Assembly (NCBI GenBank): GCA_030144725.1
Contig: JASKMD010000029.1
Span: forward strand, 7,177,538 to 7,241,537
DNA: 64,000 nucleotides
Direction: 5' to 3'
Source: Haematococcus lacustris
Taxonomy: Eukaryota; Chlorophyta; Chlorophyceae; Chlamydomonadales; Haematococcaceae
In this document: piece by piece, positions 48,223-58,468 of the stretch
How positions within the stretch are numbered: position 1 is the stretch's first letter
Layout of the letters: each line of letters opens with the position of its first letter
Translations under genes and position numbers: made by a program
Notes under the pieces: generated by a model
What the model was told of the DNA's origin: nothing
Seen by the model: only the letters and a program-made list of their open reading frames with translations
The model's database searches: none

Positions 48223-51200
48223 CCCTGGGTCCCCCCTCCCGGCCCACCTTGCGCTCTGCTGAGCTGCAGGCTTGCTGTGCTAGAACATGCAATCAGCCAA
48301 ACAGCCAGTGGGCGCCAGTTCCGCAAGTGGGCGCAATTACCACCATAGCTGGCACCGCCTTGCTAAAAGCTGAGGCTGTGGCCCATCCCTTGTTTGTCGG
48401 TATCGCAGTGGGCGCACTCAAGAGTGAGAAGGGGTGGAGAGGGAAGGGAAGGGAGAAGGGGCGGGGGGTGCAGCTCATGCCAAACACAAGGGGCGGGGAG
48501 AAGAGTGAGAAGGGTGAGCAGAGTGGCTGCGTGGCTGTGTGTGAGGAGGTGAACCCACCTGGTGCAGCTGCTTGCGGGTGCGCCAGAGGTCAGGCAGCGC
48601 CACCGCCACCACCCTCAGCACTGCACGCCCTGGCAGCAGCCAGACAGAGCAGTGTGGTACAGACTGCCTGCATGCAGCAACACGGCTGGGCTGTTGGACA
48701 ACAGACTTATCTCACTGGAACACATGCAGTAACCATCCCACAGCCCCATGGGGGGGGGACGCTTTGTCAGACCTACCCTACCCCCCACCTCATTACCTTG
48801 CATATCTGACACAGTGGCTGGGGAGGGGCAAAAATGACGTCATCACGTGCTGGTGTTCTTGTAGACGAGTGCACGGTCGGTGCATTGACCAGGCTGCCGG
48901 CCTGGGAGTCGAACCCAGCACCTGACACCGGCTCCTAGGCAGACAACTTATGAAGTCAACCACTGTGCCCTTGTCCACAGAATTGCCACATACAACGCCA
49001 CCACCACGCGACAAAGTGCAAGCCACGTTTCCTTTGATGCTCTGCACAGCAGCAGACGTCACCTGCCCGCCCATGGGCCTCCCCTGCCATGGGCCTCCCC
49101 TGCATCCACCACCCTCACCTCAGCACCCACCCCACCCCACCCGCCCCTGCCACCCCTAGCACTAGCCCCCACCCCACCTGATGTGTTGCAGGTGGTGCCA
49201 GGCGCGTATCACTGGCGCCCAGGGCAGCTCTCCCTGCGTGGCCCTGAACCAGGGCTCTGACAGCAGCAGCAGGGGGCCTGGGTCCCCCCCCCCGCCCTGC
49301 ACCCCGTCCCACCCCACACTGCCCCCCTGCTCCCCATGTTGCCCGCTTGGCAGCAAACTAGCGTCCAGCTGCTGCTCACAGGCACTGGGGCAGACAGCAG
49401 CCTCAGGAGCAGCCCCCGGCCGCCCGGGTGCCGGGTCCTGTGACGGCAGGCGCCTGTCCCCAGTCTGTGGCCCCATGTAGCCCCCTAGGCCCCAGGCAGC
49501 AGCCCCAGAGGGGGACCCAGCCGGCAGCTGGGCCTGGTCACATGATGGTGAAGGGTCGACCCCAGTTTGCCCCGCACATGGCGCATGGCAGGCAACGGCT
49601 GCTGACGGAGCTCTGGCGGCATCACCAGGGGTGTGGAGCACAGGGGCTGCAGGGGGCTGCAGGGCGACACCAACCTCGCTGATGTCGTGAAGGCAGACAA
49701 AGTCTGACACGGGCTGCGGCAGCTCCTCCACTGCCTGCTGCGAGCTCTCCCCCCCTTCAGCATGTTGGGGCTGCAGGCAAGGGGGCGGGGCTCCTGGCAA
49801 CTCCCCCTGCTGCCCCCCCTGCTGCCCCTGCTGCCCTGGCTTGCCCCTGACCCCCAGCTGCCGGCATGCAGCCAGCAGCCAGCCCGCCTCGAGCTCTGAC
49901 TCAACCACCACCGTGACTCCCCCAGCCGCCGCCCCCCCTCCCTGCCACCCAAGACTCTGGCCCTGGCGCCCCCCAGCCACCCCCGAGCCCCCTAGCCCCT
50001 GCTGGCCTTGCCCTCCGCCCAGGACCCTGCCCCCCCCCGCCCCAGGCTGCAGGGCACCAGCTGGCGCCAGGCCCAGCCCCGGACCCCCTGCTTCCCCCTT
50101 CAGGGTAGGGGGGAGGTGAGGGCGCTGCCTGGCTCCCTCTGACACGCTGTGGGGCTGGCTGTGGGGCAGCAGCCTGGCTCCCTCCGACACGCTGGGCGGC
50201 TGGCTAAGGTGCAGGTGCTGCCAGGCCAGCAGGGGCAGCAGCAGACCCGCCCCCACACACACCACCTGAGGCCCTGCTGCATGGGGAGCTGCATGCTGAG
50301 CTGGGCTGGCCTCATTCCCCCCTGGGCCCCTGTTGAGGCTGCAGGGCAGGCGGTGTGGCGGCTGGGTGGACTGGGCTGCCGGGAGGGGGGGCTGGGGCGC
50401 GGAGGGGGCAGGGGGAGGGGGAGAGAGGGAGGGGGCACTGCCGAGATAGTCAGCAGCAGCAGCAGCAGCAGCAGGAGCAGCAGTCCCTGTGTGGGTGGCC
50501 AGACGCACCCAGGCTAGGATACCCTGGGCGTACAGCTGCCAGGGGCTGGGCTGCATGACTGCAGGGCAAGCCAGGGGCAGGCCTAGATCCGGGTCAGGGT
50601 CAGGGTCAGGTGTAGGGGTAGGCGCGGGGTAGGGGGCAGGGGTCGGGGCAGGGGCAGGGGTCTGGGTGGGTAGCTCGGCAAGCAGGCTGCTTGTGGTGTC
50701 AGCGACCCCCAGGGGCTGATCCAGTGAGGTCCTGGCGGCACCCAGGGGGGGCCTGGGGGGCAGCAGGCTGGCGGCCCTTTGGCCCTTTGGCCAGCTGGTC
50801 AGGCTGCGGGGCGGGGGCGGGGTCCAGCCCTGGTTCAGTTCCCACAGGCGCTGTGGGCCTAGCCAGGTGTGTAGGGGGGGCAGGGGCCGGGGCTGGGGGG
50901 GCGGGGGCCAGGGCCCTGGGGAGGGCGGGGTGTGTGCAGGGACCCCTGGTTGAGGGGCACCCGCCTGGGGCTGGGCCAGGAGCTGCGAGAGGAGTAGAAG
51001 CAGCAGCAGGGTTGGGATTGAGAGCAGTGGTGTCAGCAGCGTTGTCAAACATGGGCTTGGAGTTGGCTGTGGCTGGGTGGTGGTGGTGGTGGTGCTGCTG
51101 TGTGCCGAGGTCCTGGCGGCATGCTAGGAAGAAAGCCAGGTCGTCATGGCGCAAGTGCAGCTCCACTCCACCCCCCTGCTGCACCTGCGCACAGCGGCAG

Positions 51201-54200
51201 CACAGCAGTGTGCCCTGCATGGCCTGGCGCTGTGGTCCAGCCTCAGGGTGTCTGAGGCATCAGTGAGGGATGCAGGGTGACCTGGGAGGCACACCCCTCT
51301 CAAGTGTAACAGTGTGACCAACACCATGCATGCATGCCAATGACAAGCATGCCCATGTATGGGGGGTTTGTGTGGTCAACTGCTGCGGCAGTGTGACGAC
51401 AATGTAGTCACACTCCATGTCACACTCTCAAGCCCCTTGCTCAACGTTGAGGGCGGAGGTGTTCACCGCAGGACGGTGTCCTGCTCGCATGACATGGGCT
51501 ACCATGCAAGACACATGCGTATTGCCCAGCATGCACATGAAGGAACTTGCAGAGCCCACCTTTGCACTGCAAACGACTTTCAATCGAGTCCTTGCAACCT
51601 TGCTTACTTACCTTGCTAGCTAGCAAATATGTTTTGTGTGAAAAACCGGTTTACAGGAAGAGGGGCAAGAGGGGGGAGAGGGGCATAAGGGGGCAGAGGG
51701 GGGGGGGGAAGCGGAACAAAGTGGTGACACCAGCTGACTGCTGAGCATGTGTTGTGAAGGTCTTGCAGCAGGTGACGCACGACTTTAAGCAGGCAGGGCC
51801 TCGCCAGCAGCCCCCCGCTGCACCATGACCACTGGCGGTCTGAGGCACAGCCAGCGGGGCACGGCCACACTAGGCAGTACACCAAGCAGTACACCAGGCA
51901 GTACACTAGGCAGTGCACTAGGCAGTACACTAGGCTGGCCCTAAGGGCAGCACCCACCTCCAGGGGCTGAGGCCCTACAGGTGCCCAGCACTGCGTCCAG
52001 TGACACCGCCACTGCTGACACACAGGCCGACTCTCCCCCTCCCCCTCCTCCCCTCACCCTCCCCCTCCTCTCCCTCCTCCCCCTCCTCCCCCTCCCCCCC
52101 CTCCTCCCCCTCCTCCCCCTCACCAGCATTTGCCCCCTCCCCACCCCCCTGCCCCCCTGCGCTCCCTACGCCCCCTTGCCCCTGCTCATCTTGGCTAGCC
52201 GGCGCTTCACCGGGCAGCGGGACCGCCGTCCCCACCCTGCCCCACCGCTGGCCCCACCCAGGCAGGGGCTGTGCTGATGACCAGGCGGTCAGCCTGCACT
52301 GCGTCTAGCTGCAGCTGCCACCACACCACCACACCATGCACTTGCCCCGCCTGATGCACCACCGCCTGCAATGCCATGCAAACAGGTGGGTGGGGGGTGG
52401 GGGGTGGGGTGCAGAGGCATGGCCAGGCATCAGAACACCTTATGTACAGAAGCTCCAGCCACAGAGTTCCAGTTCTAGTTCAGACTGCCCACACATGCGC
52501 CACACACACCACAAGGCGCCCAGTGCAGCCGGCAGGGCAGGCCAGCTTGGCGCCCCCCACCCTAGGTGGCAGGGGGGCTGCAGGGCAGCAGCCGGGGGGG
52601 TGGCGGCCACCTAGGCTGCACTGCCCTGGCGGCGCCCTGCAGCCCCGAACCAGCCTGGCTGCTGGGCCCCCCCTCGGGCCCCCCCTGCCCCTGCTGGCCA
52701 TGCTGCTTATGCTGCTTGCTGGGCCACCTGCTGCATGACAGCAAGCCTCCCAACACAACCTCCCCACAACACCCACACTGGTTGCCCCACTGCCAGCCCC
52801 CAGCCACCCCTACACCCCCCACCTGCTCTGTTTGCCGCCTGGCCGCTGGTAGACCCTGACCCTGCTGCCCCCTGTCTGCCCCCATCCGCTGCTCCTACAC
52901 ACTGACCCTGACCACGGACCTCTCCACTCACCTCCCCACACCCACCTTGGTCACGGCCTCCTCGTCATTGGTGCCGGGGGGGTGCTTGAAGTCCAGTGTC
53001 ATCAGCCGCACAGGGCTGCTCAGGGGCTGCAGCATGCCGGCTGCATGCAGGGGGTCCACATGCAGCTCATGCAAGCGCTGCCATGCAAGCGGGGCCGCAT
53101 GGGGCTGGGTGGGTGCAGGTGTTGAGGGGGGAGGGGGGAGGGGGCCTGCCCATGCCTGTGCATCCATGTCGGCCAGGGCCCGGACCACAGAGGTTAGGGC
53201 CAGAGCAGCAGCAGCCAGGTCAGCTGGGAGGGGGGGTGCTGGTGGGCTGACAACCTGGTGGTCTGGGCTGAAGCCATCCTGAGGCAGCTGCCCTGGGTAC
53301 GCCCCCCCCTCCTCCTGCTGCTGCTGCTGCTGTGCCGCTTGCTGCCCTGTCTGTTGCTGCTGCTGGCGGGGCCGCTTGCGCCTGGTATCCAGCCCCTGAG
53401 CCCGGGCCCCCTGGCCCCCCTGAGCCGCGTGTGCATCAGCTGAGGTAGTGGCTGCTGAGCCTGATCCTGAAGCCAGCGAGGGAGAGTGTGGGTCCGCCTT
53501 TGGAGTCTCTGGTGCAGCGGTCTGGTTGCCGGGGGGGACCAGGGTGGTCATGCTGAGCAGGGCGGGGCACTGCACCAACTGGCACCACAAGGAGGCTGAT
53601 GCAGGGATCATCACGCCATCCTCCTGCGAGGGGCATGCCATGGCATGGCATGGCATGGCATGGCATGGCATGGCATGGCATGGCATGGCATGGCATGGCA
53701 TGGCATGGCATGGCATGGCATGGCATGGCATGGCATGGCATGGCAAGGTGGGGTGGGCAGGAGGAGAATAAGGGTGGAGAGGTGGCGCAGGAGGAGTGGG
53801 AGAGGGGAGGGCGGACGTCAGGCAGGGCTACATCTTGCCCTGCTATGCCTGGCCCATGAGCTGTTGATCCCCACCCAAGCTGCACTTCCCTCGCCCACTG
53901 ACCTGAAGGAGGTGGGTGGCCGCATGGCGCAGGGTGGGCAGCAGCCCCTCCCCCAGCAGCTCAGAGTCTACCACCTCTGACACGATCAGGTTGCAGCGCC
54001 GCGGCAGGAGGTGGCCAGGCAGAGGGGACAGCTCCTCAGCCCAGGCCTGGCCCTGGGCCGCAGCCTGCAGTTTGGCCTCAGCACGCTGACGGGCTGCACT
54101 CTTCAAGGGGGAGCTGGGGGCCCCTGCTGCTGCCGCTGCTGCCCCTGCTGCCCCTGCTGCCCCTGCTGCTGCTGCTGCCCCTGCTGCTGCCCCTGCTGCT

Positions 54201-55581
54201 GCCCCTGCTGACGTCACGGCCACCTCGTCCATGTCCTGGGTTGGAGTTGCAATCACTGCTGCCAAGCCCCTCGACAGTTCCTCTGTGTACCTGGGCATCT
54301 GGGCCACTGGCCCCTCCACAGGTTGCGGGTTCGAATCCCACCCCTGCTGGATTTGTGGCTGTGTTCCTGGTGGTGTTGAGGGGTAGGGAGGCGGAGCACA
54401 GCAAGGGGCTGCATGAGGCTGGCAAACAGTCAACTCGTCAGAGCGACTGCCCACCACCCTGATCAGGTGCTGCAGGGCGTTGGCAGCGACGACACGGCGA
54501 GCTAAGTGCTGCATGGGGGGGAACAGCTCACAGGCCACAACTGGGTGAAGGAGGGCGGCGCCTGAGAGCGGGGTGGGGCGTGGCTGGCGGGGAGGCAGCG
54601 AGGGCTGACGCCGTGGGTCAGTCCTGGCAGTGCGCTGGGGCAGTCCTGGCAGTGCGTCTCCTCCCTGCCCCTGCCCCTGCCCCTGCCCCTGCCCCTGCCC
54701 CTGCCCCTGCCCCTGCCCCTGCCCCTGCCCCTGCCCCTGCCCCTGCCCCTGCCCCTGCCCCTGCCCCTGCCCCTGCCCCTGCCCCTGCCCCTGCCCCTGC
54801 CCCTGCCCCTGCCCCTGCCCCTCCGCCTGCCTCTCTTGCGCCTCCTGGCCGCCCTGTTGATGTCGCTGCAGCCAGGGGCTGACGGGCTGCGGCCAGAGCT
54901 GCGTCAGAGCCCTGGCGGCCATGAGCGCCAACAGGCCAGTGCCCGTGCCGATGTCCAGGATGAGGGGCGGCAGGGGCAGGGGCTGCGGGGGCAGCAGGGG
55001 CAGGGCCTCCAGGATGGTGGGGGGCTCCAGGTCAGCTGCATGGCAGGAGGGAGTTCCATGTCCTCTTGGCTGCTGCTCCTGCCACAGCTGAACCTGCTGC
55101 TGCTCCTGCTGTTGCAGCTGCTGAGCCTGCCGTCGGGCCATTCGCCGCACGGCAGACCGTATGGCGAGGTGGTAGGCGCGGTTGCGGCGCTTGTCCGCCA
55201 GCATGTCCAAGTAGGAGGAGCTGGCCACCAGCTCTGTTGATGCCTCATCCTCCCCTGCATTGCATGGCGGTTGCGCTCAGCGCAGGCACTGCCAGGTACC
55301 CACACCAGGCCGGTGGCTCTTCTGTGCAAGTCAACACCAGGGCTATCTGACCTGTTCAAACCTGTTCAAACACGTACAAACATGTTCAAGTATGTAGGTG
55401 CCTCATCATGTATGAACTCTGCACTTGGGGTGGGCTACTGTACCCCAGGACCACATGAGCAGGCTAAAACGTTGTTGGGGCGGGGGAGAGGGCAGGGGCG
55501 GAGGCGGGGGCTCACACCTGGACATGTGCTACAGTGCCACTCCACCTTTCCTGTGCTAGGGTGCACGCGTTGCACAAACAT
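46408..55581 (-). CDS. PRMT7: PRMT7-type protein arginine methyltransferase (tandem domains)
   Basis: PRMT7 makes monomethyl-arginine from SAM. Exons joining in phase: 55581-55518 (MFVQRVHPSTGKVEW), 55254-53903, 53623-52946, 52365-52258, 52014-51958, then one starting at 51184; later limits are unresolved and the stop is at 46408. Domain 1: ASSSYLDMLADKRRN, motif I LILDIGTGTGLLALMA, VVACELFPPM, double-E loop SEVVDSELLGEG, VRLMTLDFKHPP, VHGVVVWWQLQLD, HWTQCW, LHLRHDD. Domain 2 is recognisable by LLLLSEPWFRATQGELPW (~49.25 kb), VVAVALPDLWRTRKQL (~48.6 kb), LTWELTQPLQPLQ (~47.5 kb), VHGVLLWVEVDI (~46.95 kb) and EGQVTVTVGW. This order follows vertebrate PRMT7. Low-complexity insertions, among them (Gly-Gln)27, make it far longer than the ~690-residue human protein. 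Confidence 0.88.
47652..47730. repeat. (CTGCCCCTG)n tandem tract
   Basis: Roughly eight 9-bp units CTGCCCCTG within the 3' half of the PRMT7-like gene, read as Gly/Ala-rich on the gene strand if coding. Confidence 0.85.
48189..48220. repeat. (GT)n dinucleotide tract
   Basis: Sixteen GT units, in a probable intron of the PRMT7-like gene. Confidence 0.95.
48850..48975 (-). repeat. tRNA-related SINE-like fragment
   Basis: On the minus strand GGCACAGTGGTTGAC resembles a pol III A box and, about 50 nt on, GGGTTCGACTCCCAGG is a near-perfect B box. No acceptor stem or closed cloverleaf can be drawn, so this is a tRNA-derived repeat rather than a tRNA gene. It lies in an intron of the PRMT7-like gene. 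Confidence 0.5.
53638..53744. repeat. (ATGGC)n pentanucleotide array
   Basis: About 21 units in PRMT7-like intron 2 (53902-53624), ending next to the exon that starts at 53623. Confidence 0.97.
54318..54372 (+). repeat. SINE-like B-box segment inside a PRMT7-like coding exon
   Basis: The plus strand holds GCGGGTTCGAATCCCACC (perfect pol III B box) followed by CTGGATTTGTGGCTG, which parallels TTGGATTTGTAGCTG in the SINE-like copy near 24590. On the gene strand it is read as QQGWDSNPQP within exon 2. Confidence 0.5.
54662..54822. repeat. (CCCCTG)n hexanucleotide array in a coding exon
   Basis: About 27 units. On the gene strand it reads (GGGCAG)n and encodes (Gly-Gln)n between SAM motif I and post-I of the PRMT7-like protein. 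Confidence 0.97.
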
Positions 55582-55867
55582 CGCTCCCCTGGAGCCTGCT
55601 GCTCAACTGCTGCAGTGACTCGTATGCTTTTCGTGTATCGTATATCGTGATTACCAGGCGAGCAGTACAAACGCCGTCAGAAAATCAGCAACGTGCATTG
55701 CCACTTTGATTCCTTTCAGCGCGCATCGGTAAGGATCGCGGCGCCGCAGCAGCTCTTAAGAACATCATTAACTACTCGTCAACAAAAGTGCACAATGCCG
55801 AGCCTTGCTAGGTCTGCCCCAAAAACGAAACATACTGCGAAGAAGCTACTGATGTCGCATCACGCCA
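55582..55867. other. Intergenic between PRMT7-like 5' end and glutaredoxin 3' end
   Basis: AT-richer than average. The TGTATCG/TATCGTA words near 55634 lie about 50 bp upstream of the PRMT7-like ATG. No gene is seen. Confidence 0.4.
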
Positions 55868-55872
55868 TTACA
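55868..55872 (-). promoter_or_regulatory. Candidate TGTAA poly(A) signal of the glutaredoxin gene
   Basis: TGTAA on the minus strand about 145 nt after the glutaredoxin stop codon, a normal distance for volvocine genes. Confidence 0.4.
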
Positions 55873-56015
55873 GAATCATTACTGTCGGCGTACAACACGT
55901 TTTCATGCTAAGAACAACACATGACTGAACCAATAGAATAGCATACAAGCTGTTGCGCCTCATACTGATAGTAGCGTGTCACTGCAACAACCCTTTGGAT
56001 GCAACTAGGCAGCTC

Positions 56016-57525
56016 TCAGATGACACCCTGAGCCACCAGCAGCTTCTCCAACTCGCCGTTGCTTGCCTTGGCAGCCTGCACACCACACATGCACCCCCCA
56101 TGGGATTGCTGTAGCCTCACCACCCCCGGGGAGGTCAGGGAGGCTGTAGGCAGGTACACGATTAGGGACATGAGGCATTGCCAAAGATGTCAGCAGGGTG
56201 AAGCTCAAAGCAGCAGCAGGTTCAGCAACACAATCAGCAAAGCACAGGGCAAGGAGTAGCAGCCAGAAGAGATATCAGAAGCTGGAGGACGAGGGAAAAG
56301 GGCTTCAAACTACAGACCTATGCGAACACGGAAAGGACCGGTGGAAAAGTGATGAAGGCAGGGGCCAAGGACATGTGCACCGAATGTGTAGGCGCATTCT
56401 ACCCTGATGGTGGGTCTGCGAGGCACAAGGTCTGCGCTATAGTTACAACCCGGTTCTCACCGTGTCGTCGCCTCCGCCAATAAACTCGCCGCCAACAAAC
56501 ACACGCGGGACGGAGCGTCCGCCGGTGAGCTCCTTCAACGCGTCCTGGATGGCGTCCATGTCTGGTCGGCCATCCAGCTGTGCGTTCGTATCACATGCAC
56601 GACAAAGCAGCCAGGGATGAGCTGCAGGTCGGCTGCAGGGACAAGTTCTGCCCAAGGCCACAGTCTGCTGTGACCATCCTGATGCTGCACTACGTCGCTC
56701 AAGCTAACTATACTCAGCAGTCCCCATCTAACTGCTGTCGTAACGGAAACCACCTAACTACGCTCCAGAACTGCATGTGCAGCATGATGCTGTGATGCAT
56801 TTCTTTTTTTTGATCTAATGGGTGGAGTGTTGCATTTCAGGATGACCTCATGCCCTGATGTCATAGTTACAAAATGTGTGTGTTGCAGAAATGCTGACAG
56901 GCGCAAGCCATGTTATGTTGATGATGCTGACACTGACACTGATGATGATGACGGTGGTGGTGATGATGATAGTGGTAGTGGTGGTGGTGGTGGTGGTGGT
57001 GATGGTTAGAGCATCATGTTGATGACAGGATTGTGACTCAAGCTGGGCTGTAGTTGCAGGTAGCACTTCCCTAGATGAGAATAACACCACGGCAAACATG
57101 CACCCCTTGCCAGGGGTGCTGGCTGGCACAGGTGCTTTACTATCACCAGCCACCCCATCCCAGACCTGGCCCCTCACCTCGACCACTTCATACTGCTGTG
57201 GCTTCAAGTAGGTGCTCAATGCTTTCTTGGCCTTGATGCAGTAAGGGCAGTAGGTCTTGGAGAACACCACCACCTGCACACCCACGGCATCACATCTGGC
57301 ATGGCAGGATGCTATGCTTATGGCTGATAGGTCTAGTGACTGACGTGGAACTGCTGTGAGTGTAGGTCGAGGCAAGAAGGTGTCACGAGGCTGGGAAATG
57401 TGTGGCTGCCGTTTGGCTGGCTTGCTGGGAGGGCGCACAGCGGCTGCCGCGCTTACGAGCAGACGGACTGCACTCACCTTGTGGGCTGAGATCGTCGAGC
57501 GGATCATGGAAGTTGCAGCGGCCAT
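56016..57525 (-). CDS. Dithiol glutaredoxin (CPYC class)
   Basis: Glutaredoxins reduce disulfides and glutathionylated proteins with glutathione. Four exons join in phase: 57525-57478, 57273-57178, 56577-56461, 56075-56016, giving 106 residues, a normal size. Sequence marks: VVVFSKTYCPYCIKAKKAL with the CPYC active site, the GRSVPRVFVGGEFIGGG segment with the conserved cis-Pro (SVP), and GGDDT for glutathione binding; the C-terminus is LEKLLVAQGVI. The set matches class I glutaredoxins such as algal GRX1. The frame stays open upstream, and ATG 57618 or 57645 would add an Arg-containing hydrophobic leader (LIRLIALAVRRNV), so an organelle-targeted form is possible. I chose 57525 because it gives the canonical cytosolic start (M-x3-10 before the first helix). 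Confidence 0.93.
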
Positions 57526-57645
57526 AGCAGCTGGTGACGTGGATTGCGCGGCCCCAATTTCTGTGACGTTGCGCCTGACGGCGAGTGCAATTAGCCGGAT
57601 TAATGGGCACCTTGTCATCCTGGCTTTTGCATGCTCCACTTGCAT

Positions 57646-58468
57646 GCGGCGTTAGCATGCAGTTCGGCAGCTTTGTCGTGCCAAGTGCATATGTGGCAGA
57701 TTAGCCACGGAGAAACACCGCAGCTGCTGAGAGTTACGATAAATAGAACTTTGCCATTCTGCACGACAGAGCACGGTCCAAGAGAACGCACGCAAGGCTG
57801 TAGCACATAACATGTCGGTGTCATGTCGGTCGGTGTTGGGGTTAGTTGCGTATGTCGGCATGTCGACTGCGCATATTGACATGTAGACCGCGCATGATCA
57901 CACTCACATCGCACTGTTCCTTACAAACTGTTCAACACAACACAACACAACAACACCCCGCCACAGCCAAGTTCATCTTCTACTCTCACTCTCAACCAAA
58001 CCAAACGGAGCTGTCGGCTTGCTCTCCCAGTGTAGGTCCCCCTGCTACATTTCAACAACTCCTGTGATGCACTGTTGCAGGGATACCTGAAAAATGAGCG
58101 CTTAAAACATCCCAAGCTGTAGCGCCCTGTCCTTGACCCTGTCGTAAACTAAACCCGCCAGTGGCCCAGCCCAGCTGGGGTCGTCACGCCAGGTGCTGGG
58201 GGTAAGTCGAGGCCACTTCGGACATTTTCCCCCCCGCCGATCCCGCCTCGATTGCGGACCGAATAGGGGGATCGACGCCGACTAATATCGGCCCAGTCTT
58301 TCGATGGGGTAAGCTGTCGATTCGATGGGGGCAAGTCGAGGCCAGGCAACTGTGAGGTGAGAGGGCAACGCTCCCTTGCCCCCAGCCCTGCCCGTGGCCC
58401 CACACCCACCCCCTGCTGCTGCCCTTAATCCCTACCGCCCCTCTGCCCCTGTCTCCCTGCCCCTGGCC
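57646..58468. other. Intergenic between glutaredoxin and UGP
   Basis: Contains the glutaredoxin promoter side and the UGP 3' flank. GTCGAGGCCA is repeated directly at about 58206 and 58337, with GATCGACGCCGACTAAT between, perhaps a small decayed element. No ORF of note. Confidence 0.35.

Noticed and set aside
48850..48975. tRNA gene suggested by a B box
   Set aside because: GGTTCGACTCC is present but no acceptor stem, anticodon arm or correct arm spacing can be drawn; treated as a SINE-like fragment. The B box at 54318-54340 fails the same test.
53599..53980. ORFs reading (AWHGM)n or (MPCHA)n
   Set aside because: Translations of the (ATGGC)n array in a PRMT7-like intron.
56270..56400. KLQTYANTERTGGKVMKA followed by CTEC as a possible TnpB-like RuvC/zinc-finger remnant
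   Set aside because: Too short and too diverged to separate from chance.
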